Shown: piece by piece, positions 40,155 to 48,768 of the stretch
How positions within the stretch are numbered: the first letter of the stretch is position 1
Layout: every line of letters starts with the position of its first letter
Origin: Mediterranea massiliensis
Lineage (GTDB): Bacteria > Bacteroidota > Bacteroidia > Bacteroidales > Bacteroidaceae
DNA length: 64,000 bases
Reading direction: 5' to 3'
Assembly: GCA_015060685.1 (NCBI GenBank)
Contig: SUXZ01000008.1
Span: 1 to 64,000 of the forward strand
Notes under the pieces: generated by a model
The model's database searches: none
What the model saw: only the letters and a program-made list of their open reading frames with translations
Told to the model about the DNA's origin: nothing
Program-made: the position numbers and the translations under genes

Positions 40155-41096
40155 ATGAAAAAAATCTTATTTATCCTTGCATCTGTGCTGATGGGCACAA
40201 CTGCATTTGCACAAGTGAACTTTGGTGGCGTACAGGCAAACGACAACAAAATGGAGTATTCGAAGAAGTTTGCCGATATTAACTATGTGGGCGACGACCA
40301 AGCCTATCACACATTGGACATCTATCTGCCCAAAGAGGAAAAGGCTTCCTATCCGGTGGTGATTCATATCTATGGTAGCGCATGGTTCAGCAACAACTCG
40401 AAGAACATGGCCGACTTGAATACCATCTGTGCGGCATTGCTCGATGCCGGCTATGCCGTGATTACACCTAACCATCGCTCGAGCAACGATGCCAAGTATC
40501 CGGCTCAGATTAACGACATCCGCGCGGTGATTCGTTTCGTGAAGGGCGAAGCGGCCAACTATAACCTCGACCCCACCTTCGTGGGCATCTCGGGCTTCTC
40601 GTCGGGCGGACACCTTGCCTCGTTGGCATTGACCACACACGGATTGAAGAACGGCATCTTGGGCGAAGAGAACTACGACTTGGAAGGCAACCTGGGTAAG
40701 CATACCGACCAGAATAGTGATGTGGATGCTGCTTGCTCATGGTCGGGCCCTATCGACTTGCAAAACATGGATTGCGGCGAAAGCATGAAGATGCCTACCT
40801 CGCCCGAAGAGGTGCTGATTGGTGTGCCCATGTCGGAAAAGCCCGATAAGTATGCCTTGCTAAGCCCCATCCATTATGTAGATGCAACCGACCCTCCCAT
40901 CATGGTTTTCCATGGCACAGAGGATAACGTAGTGCCTTATTGCCAAGGCGAACGCTTTGCCAAGGCATTGAAGGATGCCGGTGCCAACTATCAATTCAAC
41001 CGCGTTGAAGGTGGCGGACACGGCTTTAACATGTACTCGGAAGAGAACTTGAAGAAGATGGTGGATTTCTTCAATCAAGCAAAATCAAAGAAATAA
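40155..41096 (+). CDS. Secreted alpha/beta-hydrolase esterase (BD-FAE-like)
   Basis: The ATG at 40,155 starts the signal peptide MKKILFILASVLMGTTAFAQ; the track start lies inside trxB. The 313-residue protein has an oxyanion segment HIYGSAWF, nucleophile S149 in SGFSSGGH, and the late DNVVPY and GGGHGF blocks that supply Asp and His. This matches the bifunctional feruloyl/acetyl-xylan esterase-like family. Located just ahead of GH51 and GH43, it probably deacylates arabinoxylan side chains. Confidence 0.85.
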   Translation: MKKILFILASVLMGTTAFAQVNFGGVQANDNKMEYSKKFADINYVGDDQAYHTLDIYLPKEEKASYPVVIHIYGSAWFSNNSKNMADLNTICAALLDAGYAVITPNHRSSNDAKYPAQINDIRAVIRFVKGEAANYNLDPTFVGISGFSSGGHLASLALTTHGLKNGILGEENYDLEGNLGKHTDQNSDVDAACSWSGPIDLQNMDCGESMKMPTSPEEVLIGVPMSEKPDKYALLSPIHYVDATDPPIMVFHGTEDNVVPYCQGERFAKALKDAGANYQFNRVEGGGHGFNMYSEENLKKMVDFFNQAKSKK

Positions 41097-41126
41097 GCAA
41101 TTTTAAATCTAACACCCACTTATACC

Positions 41127-43667
41127 ATGAAAAGAACATGCCTATTATTGCTACTTGCCATTGCATGTATGGCAAGCCGTGCACAGGAAAAAGTATCGAT
41201 ACAAGTCGATGCACAAAAGACCGACGGATATATCGACGAACTTCTCTATGGCCAGTTGTTCGAACATATCTACTTCTCGGCAAACAACGGCGTGTGGCAA
41301 GAGTTGATTTTCGAACGCTCGTTCGAACCCGAACACTATCCGGGCATCCATCCTCGTGACGGATACTTCGACGGATGGTTTATGGACGACGAGCAGGTGC
41401 TTCATTCGCCTACCCGCTATGAACAACCGCTCTCAATCACAAGCATAGATAGCGACGAGTATGAGATTACGATGGATGTAAATTGGCGTGCATACAAGTT
41501 GGCACGCCGTGCATGGAGTGGGGGCTTGCTCGATATTCGCTTTGCGTTTGGCAACCAAGCCAATGGCGAGCCATACTACTTGCGCATCCACAACCCAATG
41601 TACGAGGGCGAACGCTTTACACCGGCACAAACCGAGTCGCAAATCAAGGCGCAAAGGGATGCGGAGGCGCGTGCCAAGGCCGAAGCCATGCAACGCCAAC
41701 CAAACTTCGCCATCTCTACCATGCAAGAGCGTGAGATTGAAGGCAGAGGCGGACGTACACGCAAGGTAAGAGCATTGGTGCCGTTGACATTGAAAGTGGC
41801 CAATGAAAAGCAGATAAACGAAAATCGTGAATGGCACAAATTGCGCATCCTTTGCAAAGATAAGAATGTGAAGGCGTATTGGGACGGCAAACAGGTGTTG
41901 AGCTATAACAAACTGGATGTTACCGGCAAGAATGATGTTACTTTCTGGGTAAACTATACCGAAACGCTTTATCGCAATATCCGTGTGACATCGGCCGACG
42001 GAAAGAAAATCTATTTCGAAGGCACACCGGAAGATGTGAAGATTCCTTCGGTGGCCCATCAATGGAATGCTTTTGGAAACGGCGCATACGAATTGGTGAA
42101 GGGCGATGCGGTAAACATGCAATATGCTCAGAAGATTACCGCTACACAAGGCGAAGCAGGTATCTTCCAAGGCCCACAAATTGTGCGCAAGGGTGAGCAA
42201 TTCATCGGCTCAATCTATGCCAAGAGCCCGCAAGGTGGTACATTTGCGGTAGCTATGCGTGCCAACGGCAAGCTGATTGTCGAGAAGCAATTCGACGTGC
42301 GCTCGGCCGATTGGAAAAAGTATGAGTTTACGTTGGATTGTGCCGACTATGAAGGCGATGCCGATTTTGCTATAGCTGTGCGCAAGGGTAGTGTGCTGTT
42401 CGACCAAGTGAGCATGACAACCCGTACCGGCCAAGCAATGGGTGGCTTCCGCCCCGACATCTTCAATGCCGTAGATGCCTTGCACCCAACTTCTATGCGT
42501 TGGCCGGGTGGCGGCTATGTAGCACAATATAATTGGAAGTGGGGTATTGGCCCACAAGAAGAACGTCAACGCTGGCCACACTGGATGTGGATGGATTACG
42601 ACCAAAACGCATTCGGTACCGACGAATTCATCCGCTTCTGTCGCGAGGTAAACTCCGAGCCGGTAATCGTTGTCCGCGTAGGATTCGACCGCCCGGAAGA
42701 GGAGTATGAAAGCATTTTGCAAGATGCATGCGATTGGGTAGCTTATTGCAACGAACCGGCTACAGGCAAGTGGGGTAGTGTGCGTGCGGCAAATGGACAC
42801 CCCGAGCCATACAACGTGAAGTATTGGGAGATTGACAACGAGATGTGGGAAATGGGTTTGGAGAAATACGAAGCGGCTTTGCGCGATTTCTCTACCGCCA
42901 TGCGCAAGGTTGACCCGACAATCAAAATCATCTCATGCGGCGGTTTCCCCGATGACGAAGGTTTGTTGATGCGCTCGGGCAACTATTTCGATTACTTAAG
43001 CTTGCACCACTATGAACAACAAGGTGGCTATCTCACCGGCCCTAAGCGTTTAGGCCAACAATACGACCGCTATGCTAAGATGATTGCGGCATGTCCTAAT
43101 CCGCATATCAAGCTATACATCTCGGAATGGAATTTGAATAGCATCGATTGGCGTACAGGCCTCTTTGCTGGTGGCTTCTTGAATACATGCGAGCAACGCG
43201 ATGTAGTGGGTATGGGCGCGGCAGCACTCTTTATCCGCCGTACCGATTCGCCCGATTGGAACAATGCTTTCATTAACTTCGACTATAAAGACCTGTTTGT
43301 TGCGCCCAACTATCAAGTAACCGAACTTTGGTACGACAACTTCTCGAAGTATCGTTTGGCTTACGAGGGCGATACGAAGGATTTGAGCGTGACAACAACG
43401 CTTTCGGAAGATGGACGACACATCATCGTGAAGGTGGTTAATGCTACCGACAAGCCCTATCAGTTGGCTATTCAAGGTAATTGGAAGGGTATCTCGGGTG
43501 GTGAATACAAATACTTTGCACCCGGTGACTTGATGATTGCTAATAGCATGGATAAAAAAGATGCGGTGGCCTTGAAGAACCGCCCGGTAGATGCCGTAGA
43601 TAATGGTATGACGCTGGAGGTTGAACCATACTCGGCCGGTGTGTTGAAGATAGAACGAACATTTTAA
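41127..43667 (+). CDS. GH51 alpha-L-arabinofuranosidase with inserted beta-sandwich modules
   Basis: The 846-residue protein has a signal peptide to about residue 20. The GH51 barrel begins at once (LYGQLFEHIYFS), is interrupted by a laminin-G-like sandwich (about 80-330) and a CBM4/9-type sandwich (about 335-460), then resumes with MRWPGGGYV. E572 in WEIDNEMW is the acid/base and E667 in YISEWNLN the nucleophile; a C-terminal beta domain ends the protein. Residues about 175-200 form an unusual charged helical insertion (QRDAEARAKAEAMQRQ). It releases arabinofuranose from arabinoxylan. Confidence 0.9.
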   Translation: MKRTCLLLLLAIACMASRAQEKVSIQVDAQKTDGYIDELLYGQLFEHIYFSANNGVWQELIFERSFEPEHYPGIHPRDGYFDGWFMDDEQVLHSPTRYEQPLSITSIDSDEYEITMDVNWRAYKLARRAWSGGLLDIRFAFGNQANGEPYYLRIHNPMYEGERFTPAQTESQIKAQRDAEARAKAEAMQRQPNFAISTMQEREIEGRGGRTRKVRALVPLTLKVANEKQINENREWHKLRILCKDKNVKAYWDGKQVLSYNKLDVTGKNDVTFWVNYTETLYRNIRVTSADGKKIYFEGTPEDVKIPSVAHQWNAFGNGAYELVKGDAVNMQYAQKITATQGEAGIFQGPQIVRKGEQFIGSIYAKSPQGGTFAVAMRANGKLIVEKQFDVRSADWKKYEFTLDCADYEGDADFAIAVRKGSVLFDQVSMTTRTGQAMGGFRPDIFNAVDALHPTSMRWPGGGYVAQYNWKWGIGPQEERQRWPHWMWMDYDQNAFGTDEFIRFCREVNSEPVIVVRVGFDRPEEEYESILQDACDWVAYCNEPATGKWGSVRAANGHPEPYNVKYWEIDNEMWEMGLEKYEAALRDFSTAMRKVDPTIKIISCGGFPDDEGLLMRSGNYFDYLSLHHYEQQGGYLTGPKRLGQQYDRYAKMIAACPNPHIKLYISEWNLNSIDWRTGLFAGGFLNTCEQRDVVGMGAAALFIRRTDSPDWNNAFINFDYKDLFVAPNYQVTELWYDNFSKYRLAYEGDTKDLSVTTTLSEDGRHIIVKVVNATDKPYQLAIQGNWKGISGGEYKYFAPGDLMIANSMDKKDAVALKNRPVDAVDNGMTLEVEPYSAGVLKIERTF

Positions 43668-43706
43668 TTAATCTTTATATTAACTTATCATTAAAATTCC
43701 GTGAAA

Positions 43707-45404
43707 ATGACTAAGAATCTAATGCGATATCTGTTGTGCATATCGTTTCTTTTGTCGGCCTCGTTTGGCCTGAATGCCGCTAACCCTTATCTGCCTTTGT
43801 GGGAGCACATCCCCGATGGCGAACCTTATGTGTTCGAAGACCCCGACATGCCGGGCAAGTATCGCGTATATATATATGGTTCGCACGACTCACGCATTTC
43901 CGACTATTGCGGACGCGAATTGGTGGTGTGGTCGGCATCGGTAGATGATTTGATTAATTGGCGTTACGATGGCATTATCTTCGAATCGAAGACCGATGCC
44001 AACGGTGAGCTTCTGAGCGAAGACGGATTGGGCGACGTGCTTTTTGCACCCGATGTAACCATGACCGTCGATGCCAACGGAAAGAAGACCTACTACCTCT
44101 TCCCGAACAATCAGGCCGGTGGACGTAACGGTATGGCGGCAAAAGCCGACCGCCCCGATGGCCCCTTCCAGGTAATCAATTGGAGCAAAACCAATCCGAA
44201 GGTGAACGATGGTGTGTTTGGTTTCGACCCCGCCGTGTTTGTCGATGACGACGGTCGCGTGTATGGCTATTGGGGATTCGAACGCTCGTATGCCGCTGAA
44301 CTTGATCCTACAACAATGGCTACCGTCAAACCCGGTACAGAGATTGTGGAGGATATGATTAGCGGTCGCTTCCAAGAGGGTGTTCACCGCTTCTTCGAGG
44401 CATCATCCATGCGCAAGATTAAGGATAAATACGTATTTATATATAGTAGATTTACGGAAGAGGGCGAGTTTGGCTTGCCTACATCCAACTATACCTTGGC
44501 CTATGCCTATGGCGACAACCCACTTGGCCCCTTCACCTATGGCGGTACAATCATTGATGGCCGTGCTCGCGACACCAACGAAAAGGGTGAGGTTATTGCA
44601 ACCGCTACCATTGCGGGTAACACTCACGGAAGTATTGCCGAGATTAACGGTAAGTGGTATGTCTTCTATCACCGTCAAACGGGCCCTACCGAATATACGC
44701 GTCAGGCAATGGTGGCACCCATCGAGGTGGTTATTGAAGAAGGCCCCGGAGGAAAGGTAACCATCAGCGAAGCCGAATATACATCCGAAGGTTTTGAAAC
44801 CGATGGCTTGGATTTGTACAAACGCTATCCGGCCGGTATCGCTTGTTACTATACCGGTCCTACACCCATCCACCAGGAGTATCCTAACTACTATCACTCG
44901 GGCTCGTACATGCAACCCTTCTACTTGAGTGACGAAACATACGAAGATCCCTATCAGCTGGATGTGAATTGCAACGTGGTGGTGAACAACACCAATGGCT
45001 CGGTTGTGGGCTATAAATACTTCAATTTCGACGGATTGAAGAAGGGAAAGACCTCGCTCGACATCAGCATGAAGCCATTGGGCGTTGAAGGACGCATCGA
45101 TGTGATGATTGATAGCCCGTGGGAGTCGAAAGGTGGAAAGAAGGTTGGCTCGTTGACGCTCACCAAGGAGATGCCACAAGAGGTACAAGACATTCAGATT
45201 GCGCTTGACGACCTTACTCAGCTGAACGGAAAACATGCCATCTACCTGCTCTTCTCGGCCGAAGAGCCAAATCAATCGTTGTGCGAACTTTACAACTTCA
45301 CCTTCGTGACCAATAGCGATACGTATAATGCCGTTATCGTGATTGCTTTGGTGGTTGTATTGTTCTTGTTTGCCGCCTTGATTGGCAAGAAAAGAAAGAA
45401 ATAG
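43707..45404 (+). CDS. GH43 enzyme with C-terminal transmembrane anchor
   Basis: The track start at 43,701 is a GTG; the ATG at 43,707 gives 565 residues with a signal peptide ending near LNA. The GH43 residues are D45 in FEDPDM, D174 in GFDPAV and E231 in FFEASS. A CBM6-like sandwich (about 410-530) follows. The protein closes with a hydrophobic helix (VIVIALVVVLFLFAALI) and GKKRKK, unlike ordinary secreted glycosidases: this should hold the enzyme in the inner membrane facing the periplasm. It probably acts on arabinosyl or xylosyl groups together with GH51. Confidence 0.87.
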   Translation: MTKNLMRYLLCISFLLSASFGLNAANPYLPLWEHIPDGEPYVFEDPDMPGKYRVYIYGSHDSRISDYCGRELVVWSASVDDLINWRYDGIIFESKTDANGELLSEDGLGDVLFAPDVTMTVDANGKKTYYLFPNNQAGGRNGMAAKADRPDGPFQVINWSKTNPKVNDGVFGFDPAVFVDDDGRVYGYWGFERSYAAELDPTTMATVKPGTEIVEDMISGRFQEGVHRFFEASSMRKIKDKYVFIYSRFTEEGEFGLPTSNYTLAYAYGDNPLGPFTYGGTIIDGRARDTNEKGEVIATATIAGNTHGSIAEINGKWYVFYHRQTGPTEYTRQAMVAPIEVVIEEGPGGKVTISEAEYTSEGFETDGLDLYKRYPAGIACYYTGPTPIHQEYPNYYHSGSYMQPFYLSDETYEDPYQLDVNCNVVVNNTNGSVVGYKYFNFDGLKKGKTSLDISMKPLGVEGRIDVMIDSPWESKGGKKVGSLTLTKEMPQEVQDIQIALDDLTQLNGKHAIYLLFSAEEPNQSLCELYNFTFVTNSDTYNAVIVIALVVVLFLFAALIGKKRKK

Positions 45405-45422
45405 CAATAGCTATCGCTGAAA

Positions 45423-46340
45423 ATGGAGAAATTCGATGTACATATATTGGGATGTGGCTCGGCGTTACCAACGTCGCGCCACTTTCCTACTTCCCAAGTG
45501 GTAAACCTTCGCGATAAACTCTTTATGATAGATTGTGGCGAAGGTGCGCAATTGCAATTCCGCAAGTGTAAGCTGAAGTTTTCGCGCTTGAATCACATCT
45601 TCATTTCCCATTTGCATGGCGACCATTGTTTTGGTTTGCCGGGCTTGATATCTACCTTGAACCTATTGGGACGAACGGCCGAGTTGCACATCCATGCCCC
45701 TCAGGAGTTGGAGGGGTTGTTGTCGCCTTGGTTGGCTTTCTTCTGCCATCAGATGACGTTCAAGGTGTTTTTCCATCCCTTCGAAACCAAGCAACCGCAA
45801 CAGATTTACGAAGACCGCTCGATGACGGTCACCACCATCCCGTTGAAGCACCGGATGCCTTCGTGCGGCTTCCTTTTTGCGGAGAAGCAACGTCCAAGGC
45901 ATATCATTCGTGAGATGATTGACCGCTATAACATCCCCTTATACGAGATTAATCGCATAAAGAATGGGGCGGATTATCAAACACCTGATGGCGAACTGAT
46001 ACCCAATGATAGGCTGACCACACCGGCTGATGCGGTGCGTAGGTATGCCTATTGTTCGGACACCCTCCCTTTGGCCTCGGTTGCCGAGCAGGTAAAGGGA
46101 GTAAATCTTCTGTTTCATGAAGCAACCTTTGCCGATGACGGGATAGCCCGGGCAAAGGAAACCTATCACACCACGGCTAAGCAAGCCGCCCGGTTGGCTA
46201 AAGATGCTCAGGTGGGTAAGTTGCTCATCGGACACTTCTCGGCAAGGTATGAGGACGAACAACTTTTGCTCGACGAGGCTCAGAGTGTTTTCCCGAATAC
46301 CCAACTGGCACGCGAAATTAAATTTTATTCCATAGATTAA
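45423..46340 (+). CDS. rnz: Ribonuclease Z
   Basis: The 305-residue metallo-beta-lactamase fold protein has the zinc motif SHLHGDHCFG (H63, H65, D67, H68). The later FHEATF and IGHFSARY blocks complete the RNase Z pattern. It removes 3' trailers from tRNA precursors. It lies 18 bp after the GH43 gene, but a functional link is unlikely. Confidence 0.93.
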   Translation: MEKFDVHILGCGSALPTSRHFPTSQVVNLRDKLFMIDCGEGAQLQFRKCKLKFSRLNHIFISHLHGDHCFGLPGLISTLNLLGRTAELHIHAPQELEGLLSPWLAFFCHQMTFKVFFHPFETKQPQQIYEDRSMTVTTIPLKHRMPSCGFLFAEKQRPRHIIREMIDRYNIPLYEINRIKNGADYQTPDGELIPNDRLTTPADAVRRYAYCSDTLPLASVAEQVKGVNLLFHEATFADDGIARAKETYHTTAKQAARLAKDAQVGKLLIGHFSARYEDEQLLLDEAQSVFPNTQLAREIKFYSID

Positions 46341-46387
46341 ACCTTTTGGACGCATATCCGTCTAAATGTTAAAGAAATAAAAAGATA

Positions 46388-46945
46388 ATGGCTAAACCAT
46401 CCTATAGCGAACGCGAAATAATGGCATTGCTCAACTCTCCCGACACCGTGCGAAGAGGGTTCGAAATGTTGGTTGCTCAATATAGCGAGCAGCTCTATTG
46501 GCAAATTCGCCGTATGGTGCTTTCGCATGAAGATGCAAACGATTTGCTACAGAATACATTCATCAAGGCTTGGTCGAACCTCGATTGCTTTAGGGCAGAG
46601 TCGAAGATAACCACTTGGTTGTATCGCATTGCCTCCAACGAGTGTATTACCTTTTTGAACAGACAGAAAATCTTGTCCACCGTATCGATAGACGAGCCCG
46701 AAGCCGAATCGCTCTATCAATTGGAGAGCGACGAGTACTTCAATGGCGATGAAACACAACAGATTTTCCAAAAAGCCTTGTTGACATTGCCCGAGAAGCA
46801 ACGACTGGTGTTCAACATGAAGTATTTCCAGGAAATGAAGTTCGAAGAGATTTCCGAGATACTGGGAGTGACGGTAGGAGGCCTGAAAGCATCGTATCAC
46901 CACGCCGTGAAGAAGATAGAAAATTTTTTAGAGCGTTATGCTTAA
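46388..46945 (+). CDS. ECF-type RNA polymerase sigma factor
   Basis: The 185-residue protein has sigma-70 region 2 (about 20-90; DANDLLQNTFIKAW) and region 4 (about 125-180; LPEKQRLVFNMKYF, ISEILGVTVGGLKASYHHA). It lacks regions 1 and 3, as in ECF factors. The next gene codes for a single-pass membrane protein, which would suit an anti-sigma partner, and the third for a CpxP-like periplasmic protein: an envelope-stress module is likely. Confidence 0.9.
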   Translation: MAKPSYSEREIMALLNSPDTVRRGFEMLVAQYSEQLYWQIRRMVLSHEDANDLLQNTFIKAWSNLDCFRAESKITTWLYRIASNECITFLNRQKILSTVSIDEPEAESLYQLESDEYFNGDETQQIFQKALLTLPEKQRLVFNMKYFQEMKFEEISEILGVTVGGLKASYHHAVKKIENFLERYA

Positions 46946-46990
46946 ACCTTTATCTATGTTGTTAGTCTAATAAGTAGAGCAAAAAAGATT

Positions 46991-47365
46991 ATGAGAGAAG
47001 AAGAGAATATATTGAGAAAAGTGGGTACACAAAATCCGTTTACGGTACCCGAAGGCTATTTCGATAATCTGACTTCAGAGATTATGGCCTTCATTCCCGA
47101 GGAGACTCCGGCAAAGGTTGTGAAGATGCCAACCTTGTGGGATAGAATCAAGCCTTGGACGTATATGGCTGCTATGTTTGCAGGAGCAGCTTTGCTTATC
47201 CGTTTGGGTTCTTCATCCAATAACGAAGCGACCATTACCAATCAGTTGGCCGCAGATGAATCGGAATTGGAAATGAAGTACATCAGTACGATTGTTGATG
47301 GTGCGATGATGGACGACTATTCATTATATGTCTATCTGTCGGATTTGAACATGGAGGAAGAATAA
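46991..47365 (+). CDS. Single-pass membrane protein, possible anti-sigma factor
   Basis: The 124-residue protein has an N-terminal cytoplasmic part with NPFTVPEGYFDNL, one membrane helix (about 58-75, TYMAAMFAGAALLI) and an acidic C-terminus. No zinc-binding anti-sigma motif (HxxxCxxC) is present, so the role is inferred from its position between a sigma factor and a periplasmic protein. Confidence 0.55.
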   Translation: MREEENILRKVGTQNPFTVPEGYFDNLTSEIMAFIPEETPAKVVKMPTLWDRIKPWTYMAAMFAGAALLIRLGSSSNNEATITNQLAADESELEMKYISTIVDGAMMDDYSLYVYLSDLNMEEE

Positions 47366-47384
47366 TTAATAATGCCAAAAAACG

Positions 47385-47879
47385 ATGAAAAGAGTAATTT
47401 TATTAGCAACCTTGTTGCTGTCTTTCGTATCTTTTAGCTGGGCAAATGAAGGAACTGACCAAGAACGCTTGTCGCGCGAACAGTTCAAAGCCAGACAACA
47501 GGCTTACTTGATGCAAGAGGCCGGTTTGACGGTAGATGAATCGGCAAAGTTTTTCCCGGTTTACTTCGAGTTGCAAGACAAGAAGAAGGAGATTAACGAT
47601 GCCTATTGGAAGGTGTTTCGCAACATCAAGCCCGGCGAAACAACCGAAGATCAATATAAGGAGATTCTGAAGACAATTTACGACACTCGTATTCGTATCG
47701 ATAAGTTGGAACAATCCTATTGCGAAAAGTTCTTGAAGATAATCTCTGCCGAGAAGTTATGTAAGATATTCATGGCAGAAACTGGTTTCCACCGCGATTT
47801 GATGAAAGGCTTTGGCCACAACAACATGGGTAATCGTAACAATGGTGGAGCACCAAGAAATGGTTTTGGACAATTTTGA
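47385..47879 (+). CDS. CpxP/Spy-like periplasmic protein
   Basis: The 164-residue protein has a signal peptide (MKRVILLATLLLSFVSFSWA), then a helical, charged body (FKARQQAYLMQEAGLTVDESAKF) reminiscent of the LTxxQ-type Spy/CpxP chaperones, and a Gly/Asn-rich tail. It probably acts in the periplasm, sensing or buffering misfolded proteins for the adjacent ECF system. Similarity is by pattern only. Confidence 0.6.
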   Translation: MKRVILLATLLLSFVSFSWANEGTDQERLSREQFKARQQAYLMQEAGLTVDESAKFFPVYFELQDKKKEINDAYWKVFRNIKPGETTEDQYKEILKTIYDTRIRIDKLEQSYCEKFLKIISAEKLCKIFMAETGFHRDLMKGFGHNNMGNRNNGGAPRNGFGQF

Positions 47880-47913
47880 GAGTCTTGTATTAATGTAATG
47901 TTAGTAAATGGGG

Positions 47914-47950
47914 AGCCGGTAAGCGCGATGCTTATCGGCTTTTATTTTTC
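47914..47950 (+). terminator. Terminator after the ECF module
   Basis: AGCCGGTAAGC pairs with GCTTATCGGCT (11 bp with one G-U, loop GCGAT), followed by TTTTATTTTTC. It lies 35 bp after the CpxP-like stop and ends the plus-strand transcript before the convergent mazG. Confidence 0.9.
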
Positions 47951-47960
47951 TTTTTTATTC

Positions 47961-48749
47961 TTATTTCCTTTCCAGTTCCTTGGCTTCGTTCCATAGCTTG
48001 TCCAGCTCTTCAAGAGGCATATCTTTCATGTTCTTTCCCTCTTTGATGCTATGCGCCTCCACGTATCCGAAGCGTCGGATAAACTTCTGGTTGGTGCGCT
48101 CTAAAGCATTGTCGGGGTTGATTTTGTAGAGGCGTGCGGCATTGATGAGGCTGAACATAATGTCGCCAAACTCATCTTCGGCCTTCTCCTTGTCCATGCG
48201 TTCAACCTCTACCTGAAACTCTTGAATTTCCTCTTTCACCTTCTCCCACACTTGCGAGCGTTCTTCCCAATCGAAGCCCACGTTGCGTGCCTTGTCTTGT
48301 ATGCGGTAGGCTTTGATGAGCGAGGGTAGTGATGCCGGTACGCCACTCAACACGGTTTTGTTGCCGTCCTTCTCTTTCATCTTCAGTTGCTCCCAGTTTT
48401 CGGATACTTGTCCGGCGGTTTCGGCCTTTACGTCGCCGAATACATGTGGGTGGCGGAAGATGAGTTTGTCGCACAAGCGGTCGCACACATCCTTCATGTC
48501 GAAGTCGCCCGTTTCGCTCGCTATCTTGGCATAGAAGGCAATGTGTAATAGTACGTCGCCCAGCTCTTTACAAATCTCTTTCTTGTCATTGCGCATCAGT
48601 GCGTCACAAAGTTCGTAAGTCTCTTCTATAGTGTTTGGGCGCAAGCTTTCGTTGGTTTGCTTCTTGTCCCACGGACACTTTTCGCGCAACTCGTCGAGCA
48701 CGTCGAGGAAGCGTCCAAATGCTTCTAACTTTTCTTCTCTGGTATGCAT
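47961..48749 (-). CDS. mazG: Nucleoside triphosphate pyrophosphohydrolase MazG
   Basis: The 262-residue protein has two MazG helical domains. The first carries KCPWDKKQTNESLRP and EETYEL (the metal-binding EExxE block), and the second DEFGDIMFSLINAARL. This is the E. coli-type duplicated form, which hydrolyses all NTPs to NMP and PPi. A solitary nuclease gene lies 19 bp upstream in the same orientation. Confidence 0.93.
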   Translation of the reverse strand: MHTREEKLEAFGRFLDVLDELREKCPWDKKQTNESLRPNTIEETYELCDALMRNDKKEICKELGDVLLHIAFYAKIASETGDFDMKDVCDRLCDKLIFRHPHVFGDVKAETAGQVSENWEQLKMKEKDGNKTVLSGVPASLPSLIKAYRIQDKARNVGFDWEERSQVWEKVKEEIQEFQVEVERMDKEKAEDEFGDIMFSLINAARLYKINPDNALERTNQKFIRRFGYVEAHSIKEGKNMKDMPLEELDKLWNEAKELERK

Positions 48750-48768
48750 GGTCGTTTTTTGCTTTTCG

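Noticed and set aside
44403-45407. 334-residue antisense ORF over the tail-anchored GH43
   Set aside because: No family features, full overlap with a supported gene.
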